Source of the DNA: Maricaulis parjimensis
Lineage (GTDB): Bacteria > Pseudomonadota > Alphaproteobacteria > Caulobacterales > Maricaulaceae
NCBI RefSeq assembly: GCF_016817355.1
Contig: NZ_JADOTT010000004.1
Span: 248,001-312,000, forward strand
Reading direction: 5' to 3'
DNA length: 64,000 nt
The notes below the pieces were generated by a model. That model was not told the origin of the DNA. It did no database searches and saw only the letters and a program-made list of their open reading frames with translations. Within the stretch, counting starts at the first letter, position 1. Each line of letters begins with the position of its first letter. The position numbers were made by a program, and so were the translations under genes. Of the stretch, positions 55,060 to 63,408 are shown in pieces.

Positions 55060-57132
55060 ATGTCATCCCATATTCGCCCGGCCCTTGCGGCCGTCGTCCT
55101 GGCCGGACTGGCCGCGTGCAGCGCGCCGTCCACGCCGGATGCTTCGAGCGCGGCCGCCTCGGCCAGCGAGGAAGCCACGCATTTCGTTGTCCTGGTCGGC
55201 GGCACACCGATCGGCGCCATGGACGTCACGCCGGGCGAGGGCGGCTACACGGTCGAATTCGAATACCGCAATAATGGCCGCGGCCCGACCCTGGCCGAAA
55301 CCGTGACGCTGGACGCGGACGGCCTGCCCTCCAGCTGGAGCGTGGAAGGTGCGGAAACCTTCGGCAATCCGGTGGAAGAGAGCTTCGCCATGGTCGACAG
55401 CGAGGCCCGCTGGACCGATTCAACGGGTTCGGATCAGGCCCTGCCTGCCGGACCGGCTTTCTACGTGCCGAACAATGCCAGCCCCTACTGGCTGGCCATT
55501 GCGGCCCGGGCGCTGATGAATTCGGAGGATGGCACCCTGGCTGCCCTGCCCGGTGGCACGCTGAGCATGAGCGAAATCGACCAACTCACCGTCAATGGTG
55601 AGGGTGGTGAGCGCGACGTCACGGTCTACGCCCTCTCCGGCACCAGCACCAACCCGACTTATTTCCTGATGTCCGGCGAGGCCTTTTTCGGCCTGATCAC
55701 GCCGGGCTTTGCAGTTCTGGAAACCGGTTATGAAGGTGAGGATGAGCGCCTGCGCGGCCTGGCCGCCGGGTACGGGGCGCAGCGCTATGCAGACATGCAG
55801 GCCCGTTTCGCCCATGACTATGACGCGCCGGTGCGGATCCGGAATGTGCGGATTTTCGATCCGCAAACCCAGGCACTCGGCGAACCGGTCTCCGTGGTCG
55901 TGAGCGGAGAACGCATCACCGCGATTGATCCGCTGGATATCCCCACCGCAAACGGCGAAGTCGAGATCGACGGTGCCGGCGGCACGCTCCTGCCCGGCAT
56001 GTTCGAAATGCACGGACATATGGGCGAAGGATCGGCCATGCTGAACGTGCTGGCCGGCGTCACCTCCGTTCGGGACATGGGCAATAACAACGAAGTCCTC
56101 GGGGCCCTGATCGACCGGATCGAGGCGGGCGAGATTGCCGGCCCGCGCATCACGCGCTCCGGCTTCATCGAGGGCCGCTCCGAGTTCAATTCCAACAATG
56201 GCATCCTCGTCTCCAGTGAGGCGGAAGCCGTCGCGGCCGTCGACACCTATGCCGATGCCGGCGATTTCTGGCAGATCAAGATCTACAACTCGATGAACCC
56301 GGATTGGGTGCCCGCCATGATCGAACGGGCCCATGAACGGGGCCTGCGCGTCGCCGGTCACGTACCCGCCTTCACCAATGCCGACACGATGATCATGGCC
56401 GGCTATGACGAGATGACCCATATCAACCAGGTCATGCTGGGCTGGGTGCTCGAGGATGGCGAGGATACGCGGACCCTGCTGCGCCTGACCGCCCTGCGCC
56501 GCCTTCCGGCTCTGGATCTGCAATCGGAGGCGGTTCAATCCACGATCCAGGAAATGGCGGATCGCGGTATCGCCATCGACCCGACCTTTGCCATTCACGA
56601 AGCCCTGCTGCTCTCCCGAAATGGCACCGTTTCGCCGGGTGTTGTGGACTATGTCGATCACATGCCGGTCGACTTCCAGCGCCAGGCCCGTTCAGCCTGG
56701 GCGGATATCGCAACGCCGGAGGATGACGAGAATTATCGCGGTGCCTTTGACCAGATCACCGAGACCTTGCGCATGATGCGTGAAGCCGGGATCTTCATCG
56801 TGCCGGGTACGGATTTGGGCGGGTCCTTCAGCTATCACCGCGAACTGGAACTCTATCAATCCATTGGCATGACGGCGCCGGAAATCCTGGCCTGGGCCTC
56901 CCAGGACATGGCGAGTTATCTGGGGGTCGGCGATGAACTGGGCTCGATCGAGCCGGGCAAGCTGGCCGACTTCTTCCTGGTGCCAGGTGACCCGACCGCA
57001 GACCTGCGGGAAATCAAGACGATCTCCCTGGTCGCTTCCAACGGGACTTTCTACTACCCGACAGAAGTCTACCCGGAATTCGGCATCCAGCCCTTCACCG
57101 ACATGCCAGCGGTCGCCGTTCCGGCGGAGTAG
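55060..57132 (+). CDS. Amidohydrolase-family lipoprotein
   Basis: Lipoprotein (lipobox LAAC, Cys near residue 17) with a long N-terminal beta domain of about 240 residues and a C-terminal amidohydrolase domain. The metal motif MHGHMGEG is near residue 327, EIDGAGGTLLPG precedes it, and AGHVP near 438 and THINQVM near 460 supply further His; the active-site Asp may be in GTDLGGSFS. The closing IEPGKLADFFLVPGDP is typical of the superfamily. GGGGGAG precedes ATG 55060. Peptidase/prolidase-like or amide substrates are possible. Confidence 0.87.
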   Translation: MSSHIRPALAAVVLAGLAACSAPSTPDASSAAASASEEATHFVVLVGGTPIGAMDVTPGEGGYTVEFEYRNNGRGPTLAETVTLDADGLPSSWSVEGAETFGNPVEESFAMVDSEARWTDSTGSDQALPAGPAFYVPNNASPYWLAIAARALMNSEDGTLAALPGGTLSMSEIDQLTVNGEGGERDVTVYALSGTSTNPTYFLMSGEAFFGLITPGFAVLETGYEGEDERLRGLAAGYGAQRYADMQARFAHDYDAPVRIRNVRIFDPQTQALGEPVSVVVSGERITAIDPLDIPTANGEVEIDGAGGTLLPGMFEMHGHMGEGSAMLNVLAGVTSVRDMGNNNEVLGALIDRIEAGEIAGPRITRSGFIEGRSEFNSNNGILVSSEAEAVAAVDTYADAGDFWQIKIYNSMNPDWVPAMIERAHERGLRVAGHVPAFTNADTMIMAGYDEMTHINQVMLGWVLEDGEDTRTLLRLTALRRLPALDLQSEAVQSTIQEMADRGIAIDPTFAIHEALLLSRNGTVSPGVVDYVDHMPVDFQRQARSAWADIATPEDDENYRGAFDQITETLRMMREAGIFIVPGTDLGGSFSYHRELELYQSIGMTAPEILAWASQDMASYLGVGDELGSIEPGKLADFFLVPGDPTADLREIKTISLVASNGTFYYPTEVYPEFGIQPFTDMPAVAVPAE

Positions 57133-57168
57133 GACCGGGCCCGTCGCCACACAGAGCAAGGGGAATCC

Positions 57169-58023
57169 ATGGCTGACAGGAAACCGGGAGAGCGCCTTGC
57201 CCTTGTCGTGAACACCTCGTCTGGCCGCTTCGTCCGCGGCGGCGCGGACGAGGTGGCCGACGCTGTACAATCGCACAACCGGATCACAGAAGTCTGGCCG
57301 CTTGACGATTTCAATGCCGACAGGCTGGCAGCAGGCTGGGAGTCCGGCATCGGCGGGATCGCCATTGCCGGCGGCGACGGCACGATCCGGTCCGTCGCAC
57401 AACATGTCTATCGGCACCGGCCGGATTGCCCCCTCCTGCCCTTGCCTTTCGGGACGGCCAATCTCCTGGTCAAACGCGTCTACGGAGACCGCGACCCGAT
57501 CGATCTGCTGGACCACATTTGCGAAGGCCCCATGCGCGAGTTCCGTCCAGGCCTTCTCAACGACTCCGTGTTCCTGGTTGCCGCCGGACTGGGCTTCCCA
57601 TCCACGATTGCCCGGGCCCGAGAGCGCCTGCGCGAGTTCGAGGGCCCGCCACCCCTGCCCTCCTTTTCCAAACGGGTAGCCGCATCGATCCGTCAGGCTT
57701 TCACGCCGGGGATCCGCTACACGACCAATGATGGAAACCGGCGTCATCGGGCCAGCGGTGTTTATGTCGACCTTGCGGATCTCGACGCGCACTCCATGCG
57801 CTACATCGCGGTGCACTGGCGCGAAATGGGCGATATTGCTCGGACCGGCTGGACATTGCTGTCAGACCCCGACCGCCTGCCGACCGGCGAGATCGAAAGG
57901 CTCGAAGCCCTGGCCCGGAAACCCCTGGCCGCGATGATTGATGGCGAGCCTGTCTTCACCGAAAACGCGGTCAAACTGAGCCGAGCTCGAACCCCTCTCC
58001 AGCTGATCCCGGTGTCGTCATGA
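57169..58023 (+). CDS. Diacylglycerol kinase-family lipid kinase
   Basis: Protein of 284 residues with the DAGK catalytic fold; the nucleotide motif GGDGTIRS is near residue 68, PLPFGTANLL near 91. Characterised relatives phosphorylate diacylglycerol, sphingosine or undecaprenol-like lipids. AAGGGGAA precedes the ATG. The last codons overlap the metallophosphoesterase start by four bases (ATGA), pointing to cooperation between a kinase and a phosphatase. Confidence 0.88.
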   Translation: MADRKPGERLALVVNTSSGRFVRGGADEVADAVQSHNRITEVWPLDDFNADRLAAGWESGIGGIAIAGGDGTIRSVAQHVYRHRPDCPLLPLPFGTANLLVKRVYGDRDPIDLLDHICEGPMREFRPGLLNDSVFLVAAGLGFPSTIARARERLREFEGPPPLPSFSKRVAASIRQAFTPGIRYTTNDGNRRHRASGVYVDLADLDAHSMRYIAVHWREMGDIARTGWTLLSDPDRLPTGEIERLEALARKPLAAMIDGEPVFTENAVKLSRARTPLQLIPVSS

Positions 58024-58811
58024 CCCGCATCCTTCACATCGCCGATCTGCATTTCGGCGCCGAACACCCCTCTCTCGTGGCGGCATTCAAGGACACTGCC
58101 CGCACTCTGAAACCTGACCTGATAGTCGCGGCCGGAGATTTCACGCAATCGGGCCGCAAACGCGAGTTCGAACAAGCTGCTGACTTTTTCGCCGCGCTCA
58201 ACGTCCCGGCCATCGGCATGCCCGGTAATCACGACACACCGGTCAGAGCCCTGCACGAGCGCTTCACTCGGCCCTGGCAACGGTTCGAGTCCCGTTTGCG
58301 GCCCCATTTGCAGCCGCGCCATGACAGCGAGCAGGTCCGGATCGAGACCTTGCTGACCGCGCGCCGCGCTCAATGGCGGCCGGACTGGTCTCTCGGTCGC
58401 GTCGCTCTGCCCGCTCTGAAACAGGCGCTAGACCGTCTCAATCCGGCAGGCGAAATGGCTGCCCTGCGTGTCCTGACCTGCCATCACCCTCTTCTGGCGC
58501 CGGGTGGTGCAAGGGGGCGGGCCCGCACGGCACGCGCTGCGCAAGCCGCACGCCTGGCTGCACAATCTTGTGATCTCGTCCTCACCGGCCATTTGCACGA
58601 GACTTTCGCGGAACCCTGCACCATCGACCAGCGCACGTGCTGGTTCGTCGGAGCCGGCACAACCTTTTCCCTGCGAACAAGAGACGAGCCGGCCGCTTTC
58701 AATTGCCTGGACGTCACTCCTGGCATGATCCGGATGGTGCCATGGGAAGCGCGCTCCCTCGCCGAAGGCTTCCAGCCCGCCAAGGCGCGGGACCTGCCCC
58801 TTGGGGGCTGA
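58020..58811 (+). CDS. Calcineurin-like metallophosphoesterase
   Basis: Di-metal phosphoesterase of 263 residues with all five motifs: ADLHFG (residues 8-13), GDFTQSG near 39, GNHDT near 69, CHHPLL near 152 and GHLHE near 196. This order matches CpdA-type phosphodiesterases. Coupling to the lipid-kinase gene suggests phospholipid or lipid-phosphate turnover, although cyclic-nucleotide hydrolysis is also possible. Confidence 0.9.
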   Translation: MTRILHIADLHFGAEHPSLVAAFKDTARTLKPDLIVAAGDFTQSGRKREFEQAADFFAALNVPAIGMPGNHDTPVRALHERFTRPWQRFESRLRPHLQPRHDSEQVRIETLLTARRAQWRPDWSLGRVALPALKQALDRLNPAGEMAALRVLTCHHPLLAPGGARGRARTARAAQAARLAAQSCDLVLTGHLHETFAEPCTIDQRTCWFVGAGTTFSLRTRDEPAAFNCLDVTPGMIRMVPWEARSLAEGFQPAKARDLPLGG

Positions 58812-58926
58812 CGCGACCCAATCAAGTCTGCGGGCTATGCAGATTTGCAAACCCGCCGATCAGCTCTTGGTACTGGCGCATGCTGATGGCGATACCGATC
58901 TGTGCTCCCCGAACAGGAGACACATC

Positions 58927-59067
58927 ATGCGCTGGACCGGTTTGCTATTGTCGATCGCCATTCTGGGCATCACGACCACGCTTTTTCTATCCTTTGCCCC
59001 TGACAGCGGGCATTCTCTCGTTATTCGCGGCGCAGACGGCGTTGTGGAGTCAATGGAGGCGGTCTGA
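58927..59067 (+). CDS. Small membrane protein (46 residues)
   Basis: Not recognised. A short protein with one hydrophobic helix (TGLLLSIAILGITTTLFLSF) and a short polar tail. AGGAG stands 8 bases before ATG 58927, which supports translation. It lies between the metallophosphoesterase and the GNAT genes, all on the plus strand. Confidence 0.5.
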   Translation: MRWTGLLLSIAILGITTTLFLSFAPDSGHSLVIRGADGVVESMEAV

Positions 59068-59091
59068 CAGAAAAGCCGAACCGAATTGGGC

Positions 59092-59394
59092 ATGGATATC
59101 CAGATTTCTCTCGAAGAGACCGGCAGCAAGGGCCGCTATGTCGCCCGCATCGCCGGGCAGCAGGCTGAAGGCGAAATGACCTTCAGCCGCATCAGTCCGA
59201 CGCGGATCATTGTCGACCACACGGGCGTGCCTGACGAACTCCGCGGCATGGGCATAGCCCAGGCCCTCGCCCTGCACGTCGTGGCCGAAGCCCGGGCAAA
59301 TGGATTCATCATTGTTCCGCTCTGCCCCTTCCTCAAGACGCAGGCCGACAAGCATCCCGATTGGGCCGATGTGATCGAGGGCGTGAAAGCCTAG
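59092..59394 (+). CDS. GNAT-type N-acetyltransferase (YjdJ-like)
   Basis: Small acetyltransferase-fold protein of about 100 residues in the COG2388 group. The acetyl-CoA-binding segment is DELRGMGIAQALALHVVAEAR (a variant of the RGxGxA motif), with VPLCPF following. ATG 59092 was chosen over TTG 59086; no clear ribosome site is seen. Its stop shares CTAG (59391-59394) with the stop of the convergent dioxygenase. Confidence 0.85.
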   Translation: MDIQISLEETGSKGRYVARIAGQQAEGEMTFSRISPTRIIVDHTGVPDELRGMGIAQALALHVVAEARANGFIIVPLCPFLKTQADKHPDWADVIEGVKA

Positions 59395-60050
59395 TCTTCC
59401 GCCCACTGACGCAGCAGATTGGACTTGGTCTTCAACAACAGATCCAGTTCCTGCGTTTTTCCGGATTTTTCAAACAGGCTGCGGCAGACCTGGTCGAGGT
59501 CGAACAGGATCTCGCGTTGGTCAGCCCGCCGGACCAGGCTGCGCACCCAGCCGACCACTGCAAGACGCTCCCCCGCAGTCACCTCTGCAACACGATGCAG
59601 GGCTGCAGTGGGATAGATCACGGCCTCACCCGGGGCGAGCTTGATCTCGGTCTCCCCGTCCGTGCCTTCCATGACAAGCTCTCCGCCCTCATAGCTGGTC
59701 GGGTCGGACAGGAAGAGGGTGAAGGAGAGGTCCACACGGCGCCCGCCCATCAGCGCGTCGTCGACATGACGGCCATACTCCATGCCGGCCGTGTAACGGG
59801 AAACCAGCATACGGGTGATCGCCTTAGGCTGGGCAAAACTCTTGAACAGCGGATGACGCTCCAACGCCTTGCGCACCGTCGTACGGATCAGGTCGATCCG
59901 CGGGCCCGCCTCGACCTGTTCATTACGCTTCACCTCACGCGCAGCCCATCCGGCCGTCTTGCGCCCGTCCGCATACTCACTTTCCTCAGCCAAACGGCGC
60001 AACTGGGCCACTTCCTCCGGGGAACAGAGATTTTGCAGACACAACAGCAT
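59391..60050 (-). CDS. PKHD-type Fe(II)/2-oxoglutarate-dependent dioxygenase (PiuC-like)
   Basis: Hydroxylase of the PiuC family, often iron-regulated and found near TonB receptors. The metal triad is seen in YGRHVDDAL (His and Asp, near residues 94-97) and TAALHRVAEV (His, near 158); R in ERLAVVGW contacts 2-oxoglutarate. Length 219 is typical. The first 30 bases upstream carry a Fur-like box. Stops overlap with the GNAT gene on the other strand. Confidence 0.9.
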   Translation of the reverse strand: MLLCLQNLCSPEEVAQLRRLAEESEYADGRKTAGWAAREVKRNEQVEAGPRIDLIRTTVRKALERHPLFKSFAQPKAITRMLVSRYTAGMEYGRHVDDALMGGRRVDLSFTLFLSDPTSYEGGELVMEGTDGETEIKLAPGEAVIYPTAALHRVAEVTAGERLAVVGWVRSLVRRADQREILFDLDQVCRSLFEKSGKTQELDLLLKTKSNLLRQWAED

Positions 60051-60059
60051 GATTTCACC

Positions 60060-60079
60060 TGCGACTAATTGTCATTTAC
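60060..60079. promoter_or_regulatory. Candidate Fur box between piuC-like and lipoprotein genes
   Basis: TGCGACTAATTGTCATTTAC resembles the classic iron-box layout (TGCGAAT-type half, ATT core, TCATT half). It sits 10-29 bp upstream of the dioxygenase start and about 65 bp upstream of the lipoprotein start. Confidence 0.55.
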
Positions 60080-60144
60080 TGAAAATGGGTTTAGGCGGTT
60101 TCCTACGTCCAACACAAGTCATGCCATCGGCAAGGGGAAGTTTC

Positions 60145-61035
60145 ATGGGCATCAAGCGTCGCACGCGTATCTGGACCACTGTCGGCACAGCCGCTCTGGT
60201 GGGCGGACTGGCCGCCTGCAGCGATCCGGCCGGTGAAGTCGGCGAGTCTGGCGCGCACAACCCTGCCACCTCCGAACACGCACAAAACGGCTCCTTCGAG
60301 GCCCCGTCCACGCCGGCCTTCTCCGAAGGTGAAGGCGAGAGCGGCGAAGGCGAAGGCGGCGGTGGCGGCGGTGAATTCGGCATTGACCCCGTCGCGGCTG
60401 AAAACGACCCCGTGGTCTATGGCATCGCCATTGAAGTGATGCGGGCGCACTATCTGGCCGGTATCGACGCCTTTCAGGCGGGTGACCGAACGGCGGGTGC
60501 TGAAATGTTCGCCCACCCGATTTCCGAGATCTACATCGATTTCGAACCGGTTCTGGAAGCGCTGGGCTCACCGCTCTTCGGCGAAACCATGACGGCTGCA
60601 GCTGTGGCGCCCTATAGCGGTGAGAGCGATGAAGAGATCGCCGCAAAGGTCGAAGCCGTGATCACCGCGCTCGACGACGCTGAAGCCTATGCCCCGCAGA
60701 ACGACGCGAGCGCCGGTGCCGTCCAGGCACGCATCCTGGCCGACCTGGTCGAACGCGCCGCCCTGCAATACCGTCTCGTGGCCTCCACACCGGATGCGGG
60801 TGAGGCCTATCTGGATGGATATGGCTTTACCAAGGGCGCCGAACGCTATGCCGACCGCCACATGAACACTATCGCACTGGCCGACCCGACGGCCGCGGCC
60901 GGCTTGGCAAGCGCGATCGCCTTGTTGCAGACCGCTTTCCCGACGCCTCTGCGTCCTGAGACGCTGTCCGCCGATGCCGATATGATCGTGGCGGCATCCG
61001 ATACCCTGAAAGCGGCGCTGCCGGCGCTCGACTGA
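60145..61035 (+). CDS. Lipoprotein of unknown function, possible iron-related
   Basis: Not firmly recognised. A 296-residue lipoprotein (lipobox LAAC) with a low-complexity Glu/Gly linker (residues about 55-78), then an all-helical domain. EMFAHPISEIYIDF near residue 115 recalls, but does not match, the GxHxxE motif of imelysins. AGGGGAAG lies before ATG 60145. Divergence from the dioxygenase with a shared Fur-like box suggests an iron or metal role; this is inference. Confidence 0.75.
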   Translation: MGIKRRTRIWTTVGTAALVGGLAACSDPAGEVGESGAHNPATSEHAQNGSFEAPSTPAFSEGEGESGEGEGGGGGGEFGIDPVAAENDPVVYGIAIEVMRAHYLAGIDAFQAGDRTAGAEMFAHPISEIYIDFEPVLEALGSPLFGETMTAAAVAPYSGESDEEIAAKVEAVITALDDAEAYAPQNDASAGAVQARILADLVERAALQYRLVASTPDAGEAYLDGYGFTKGAERYADRHMNTIALADPTAAAGLASAIALLQTAFPTPLRPETLSADADMIVAASDTLKAALPALD

Positions 61036-61061
61036 TCCGGCCCCGTCATAATTTTGAAACG

Positions 61062-61095
61062 GCCCGGCGTGATGCCAATCACGCCGGGCTTTTTC
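61062..61095 (+). terminator. Strong intrinsic terminator
   Basis: Perfect 12-bp stem GCCCGGCGTGAT/ATCACGCCGGGC with a GCCA loop, followed by TTTTTC. It ends the lipoprotein gene. Confidence 0.93.
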
Positions 61096-61230
61096 TTGCC
61101 CTGATGGCGTTTGCGGCGAAAGAAGAGGTCGGAGCGGGCAAGCCGGTGACCGCACCTCATATTATATGAACTTGTGGTATTCCCTCGCCTGAATGTCCTA
61201 GATTGACCGCCGCACTCACCAGGTATCCGC

Positions 61231-61247
61231 CCCGGCCTTGAGCCGGG
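61231..61247. repeat. Small leader hairpin
   Basis: CCCGGC-CTTGA-GCCGGG, the common alphaproteobacterial intergenic motif, about 25 bp before the ethylene-domain gene. It may lie in the leader of that transcript. An AT-rich stretch near 61158-61169 (CATATTATATGA) is the best candidate promoter for the unit. Confidence 0.4.
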
Positions 61248-61271
61248 ATCGTTGCGGGGGGCAGACGATCC

Positions 61272-61655
61272 ATGGACTATTTCGACATCAATAACTTCAT
61301 GCCCCATGGCATGTGTTATCTCTGGCGCCCCGAGCTTGTCGGCATGCATGTCATCGCCGATCTGGCCATCGCCCTCGCTTATTTTTCCATCCCGATCACG
61401 ATCCTGGTCTTTCTGCGCCGTCTCGACCGGCCGGTGCCCTTTCGCTGGGCATTCATCATGTTCGGAATTTTCATTCTCTTCTGCGGCATCAATCACGTCA
61501 TGAATATCGTCGTGCTCTGGCACCCGCTCTACTATGTCGAAGGGATACTGAAACTGATGACGGCCGCTGCCTCCGTTGCCACCGCAGTCCTCATGCTGCC
61601 GCTTGTGCCGGTCCTGATAGACCGGTTCACCCGCATCCGTGACACGGCGGACTAA
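61272..61655 (+). CDS. Stand-alone ethylene-binding-type (ETR1-like) three-helix membrane domain
   Basis: Protein of 127 residues made of three membrane helices (about 25-48, 58-82, 91-113). It keeps every residue known to matter for copper and ethylene binding in plant ETR1, at the same spacing: Asp30, Tyr37, Ile40, Pro41, Ile68, Cys71 and His75 (ETR1 Asp25, Tyr32, Ile35, Pro36, Ile62, Cys65, His69). ALAYFSIP and CGINH are the clearest landmarks. The N-terminal PHGMCYLW replaces the plant cysteines. There is no kinase part, but a histidine kinase gene starts 6 bp downstream. GGGGGG precedes the ATG. Copper or a small olefin as ligand is inference. Confidence 0.88.
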   Translation: MDYFDINNFMPHGMCYLWRPELVGMHVIADLAIALAYFSIPITILVFLRRLDRPVPFRWAFIMFGIFILFCGINHVMNIVVLWHPLYYVEGILKLMTAAASVATAVLMLPLVPVLIDRFTRIRDTAD

Positions 61656-61661
61656 GGCCCG

Positions 61662-63341
61662 ATGACCCAGCAGGCGCCAGGAAAGGATCCGGAAGTCTCG
61701 CCGCATCAGCGCTATGAGACGCTGACCGGCTTGCTGGATGCCTACCGCACGCCTGTAACCATCATCCTGTTCGGTCTCATCGTGTCACTGGCCCTGTTCT
61801 TCGCGACCCTGGTCAATCAAAGCCGCGCGCAGGAACGCGAATTCCGGGCGGCCGCTGAAGGGCTCAGCCGGGAATTCGAATCCGAACTGAACCACATGGA
61901 AGTTCAATTGAACGCCTATGCCCGTGCCCTGGACGCTGGTCTCAGTGCCGAGGTAGTTCAATCCGTCTTCGCCTCATCCAGTACCGAGGGCTTGCCACAA
62001 CTTGGCCATCTACCATCGCCAAGCGATACCCGACGGCCCCTCACCGGCGTGCAGGATGAGATCGCCCATCAGATTGACCTCACTCTGTCTTCCTCCGCCC
62101 TGCCGCCTGCACCGCCCGGTGAACACAGGCTGATCGCCTTGCCGAATGACGGTGTGTCGAGCCTTCGTATTGCGCTGGTGCGCCACAGACCGGAAAGCCT
62201 GCCATCGCGCATTTACGCTGCGGCTCCCATGGAAGACCTGTTGCCGCCCGACACCAGCCCATCGCCCATCCTGTGGGTCATCGCCAGCATGCCGGGCGAT
62301 GATCCAGTTGTCGTGACCACCGGCGGTTCGGATGCTGTGCCCGAAAACTTGCCGCCTGTGAACGAGCTGCTGCGTTCTGCGCCCTTCCGCGTCGGCTGGA
62401 CCGGGCCAAACGCCTTCGAAGGTTTGGAACTCTCTCTCATTCCGAGGCGTTCTTTCCTCCTGAGCATCGGTCCTCTGCCCTGGCTGGTCCTGGCTTTTTC
62501 CATGTTCGCCACGATGACACTGGGCGCGCTGGCGCTGAAAGATGCCCGCCGCGCTGTGGACATCCGCATCGAGGTGGCGCGCAAGACGATCGAGTTGAAG
62601 GAGAGCCACGCCATTATCGAGGCCAAGAATCATGACCTCGCCCGCTTCGCCTCACATGCCTCCCATGATCTTCAGGCGCCCTTGCGTATTATGCAGGGCA
62701 TGTCAGCCCTGCTCGTGCAACGGCATGCCGAGCTGGACGACCGAAGCCAGGACATGCTGGCGCGGATCAATCGGGGGGCCGAACGCGCCCAGCGCCTGGT
62801 TCAGGACCTGCTGTCCTACACAAAGGCCGATGCCGCCCGGCTCAATCCGGAGACTCTGGCCCCACAGGATCTGACCCAGGAAATCGAGGAATTGCTGGAA
62901 GCCCCGATTCAGGAAAGCGGTGCCAGGCTGGAATGGGATTTCGACGGTCCCGTCCAGGCCGACCGTTTTCTCTTGACCCGAGCCCTCCAGAACCTTGTTT
63001 CAAACGGTCTCAAATACCGGGGCGATGCCATGCCCCATATCCGCATTTCCAGCCGCCAATCAGAACACGGTTGCACGCTCTGCGTGGAGGATAACGGGAT
63101 CGGCATCGAGCCGGAGCATTTCGGCCGTATCTTCGAGGTCTTCGAACGCTTGCACACCGCCGAAAAATACGAGGGCTCGGGCATCGGCCTTGCCCTGTGC
63201 CGCCGCGCCGCGGATTTGCATGGCGGACGGATATGGGTCGAGTCCGAACCGGGACTGGGCAGCCGCTTTTATCTGTTTATCCCGCAAACTGCCGCCGATA
63301 CGCCCGGGGACGCGCAACGCATGGCGTCCAATGATCATTGA
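61662..63341 (+). CDS. Sensor histidine kinase
   Basis: Membrane histidine kinase of 559 residues. Helix 1 (about 32-52) and helix 2 (about 270-292) bracket a periplasmic domain of roughly 215 residues. A coil leads to the dimerisation domain with the phospho-acceptor His in SHASHDLQAPLR (phytochrome/NtrY-like HisKA style), then the ATP domain: LVSNGLKYRG (N box), DNGIGIEP (G1) and YEGSGIGLAL (G2). No receiver domain is fused and no response regulator follows. It is coupled to the ethylene-type domain 6 bp upstream, and the pair may form one receptor. Confidence 0.92.
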   Translation: MTQQAPGKDPEVSPHQRYETLTGLLDAYRTPVTIILFGLIVSLALFFATLVNQSRAQEREFRAAAEGLSREFESELNHMEVQLNAYARALDAGLSAEVVQSVFASSSTEGLPQLGHLPSPSDTRRPLTGVQDEIAHQIDLTLSSSALPPAPPGEHRLIALPNDGVSSLRIALVRHRPESLPSRIYAAAPMEDLLPPDTSPSPILWVIASMPGDDPVVVTTGGSDAVPENLPPVNELLRSAPFRVGWTGPNAFEGLELSLIPRRSFLLSIGPLPWLVLAFSMFATMTLGALALKDARRAVDIRIEVARKTIELKESHAIIEAKNHDLARFASHASHDLQAPLRIMQGMSALLVQRHAELDDRSQDMLARINRGAERAQRLVQDLLSYTKADAARLNPETLAPQDLTQEIEELLEAPIQESGARLEWDFDGPVQADRFLLTRALQNLVSNGLKYRGDAMPHIRISSRQSEHGCTLCVEDNGIGIEPEHFGRIFEVFERLHTAEKYEGSGIGLALCRRAADLHGGRIWVESEPGLGSRFYLFIPQTAADTPGDAQRMASNDH

Positions 63342-63408
63342 GCACACCGGGCGATGACGGCGAGCGCCGCGCCCGTTATACAGGCCGCCCGCTACCCTTG
63401 TGCCCGAC

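Noticed and set aside
60310-60380. Glu/Gly-rich repeat in the lipoprotein as a functional motif
   Set aside because: Low-complexity linker between the lipid anchor and the helical domain; no sign of a binding repeat.
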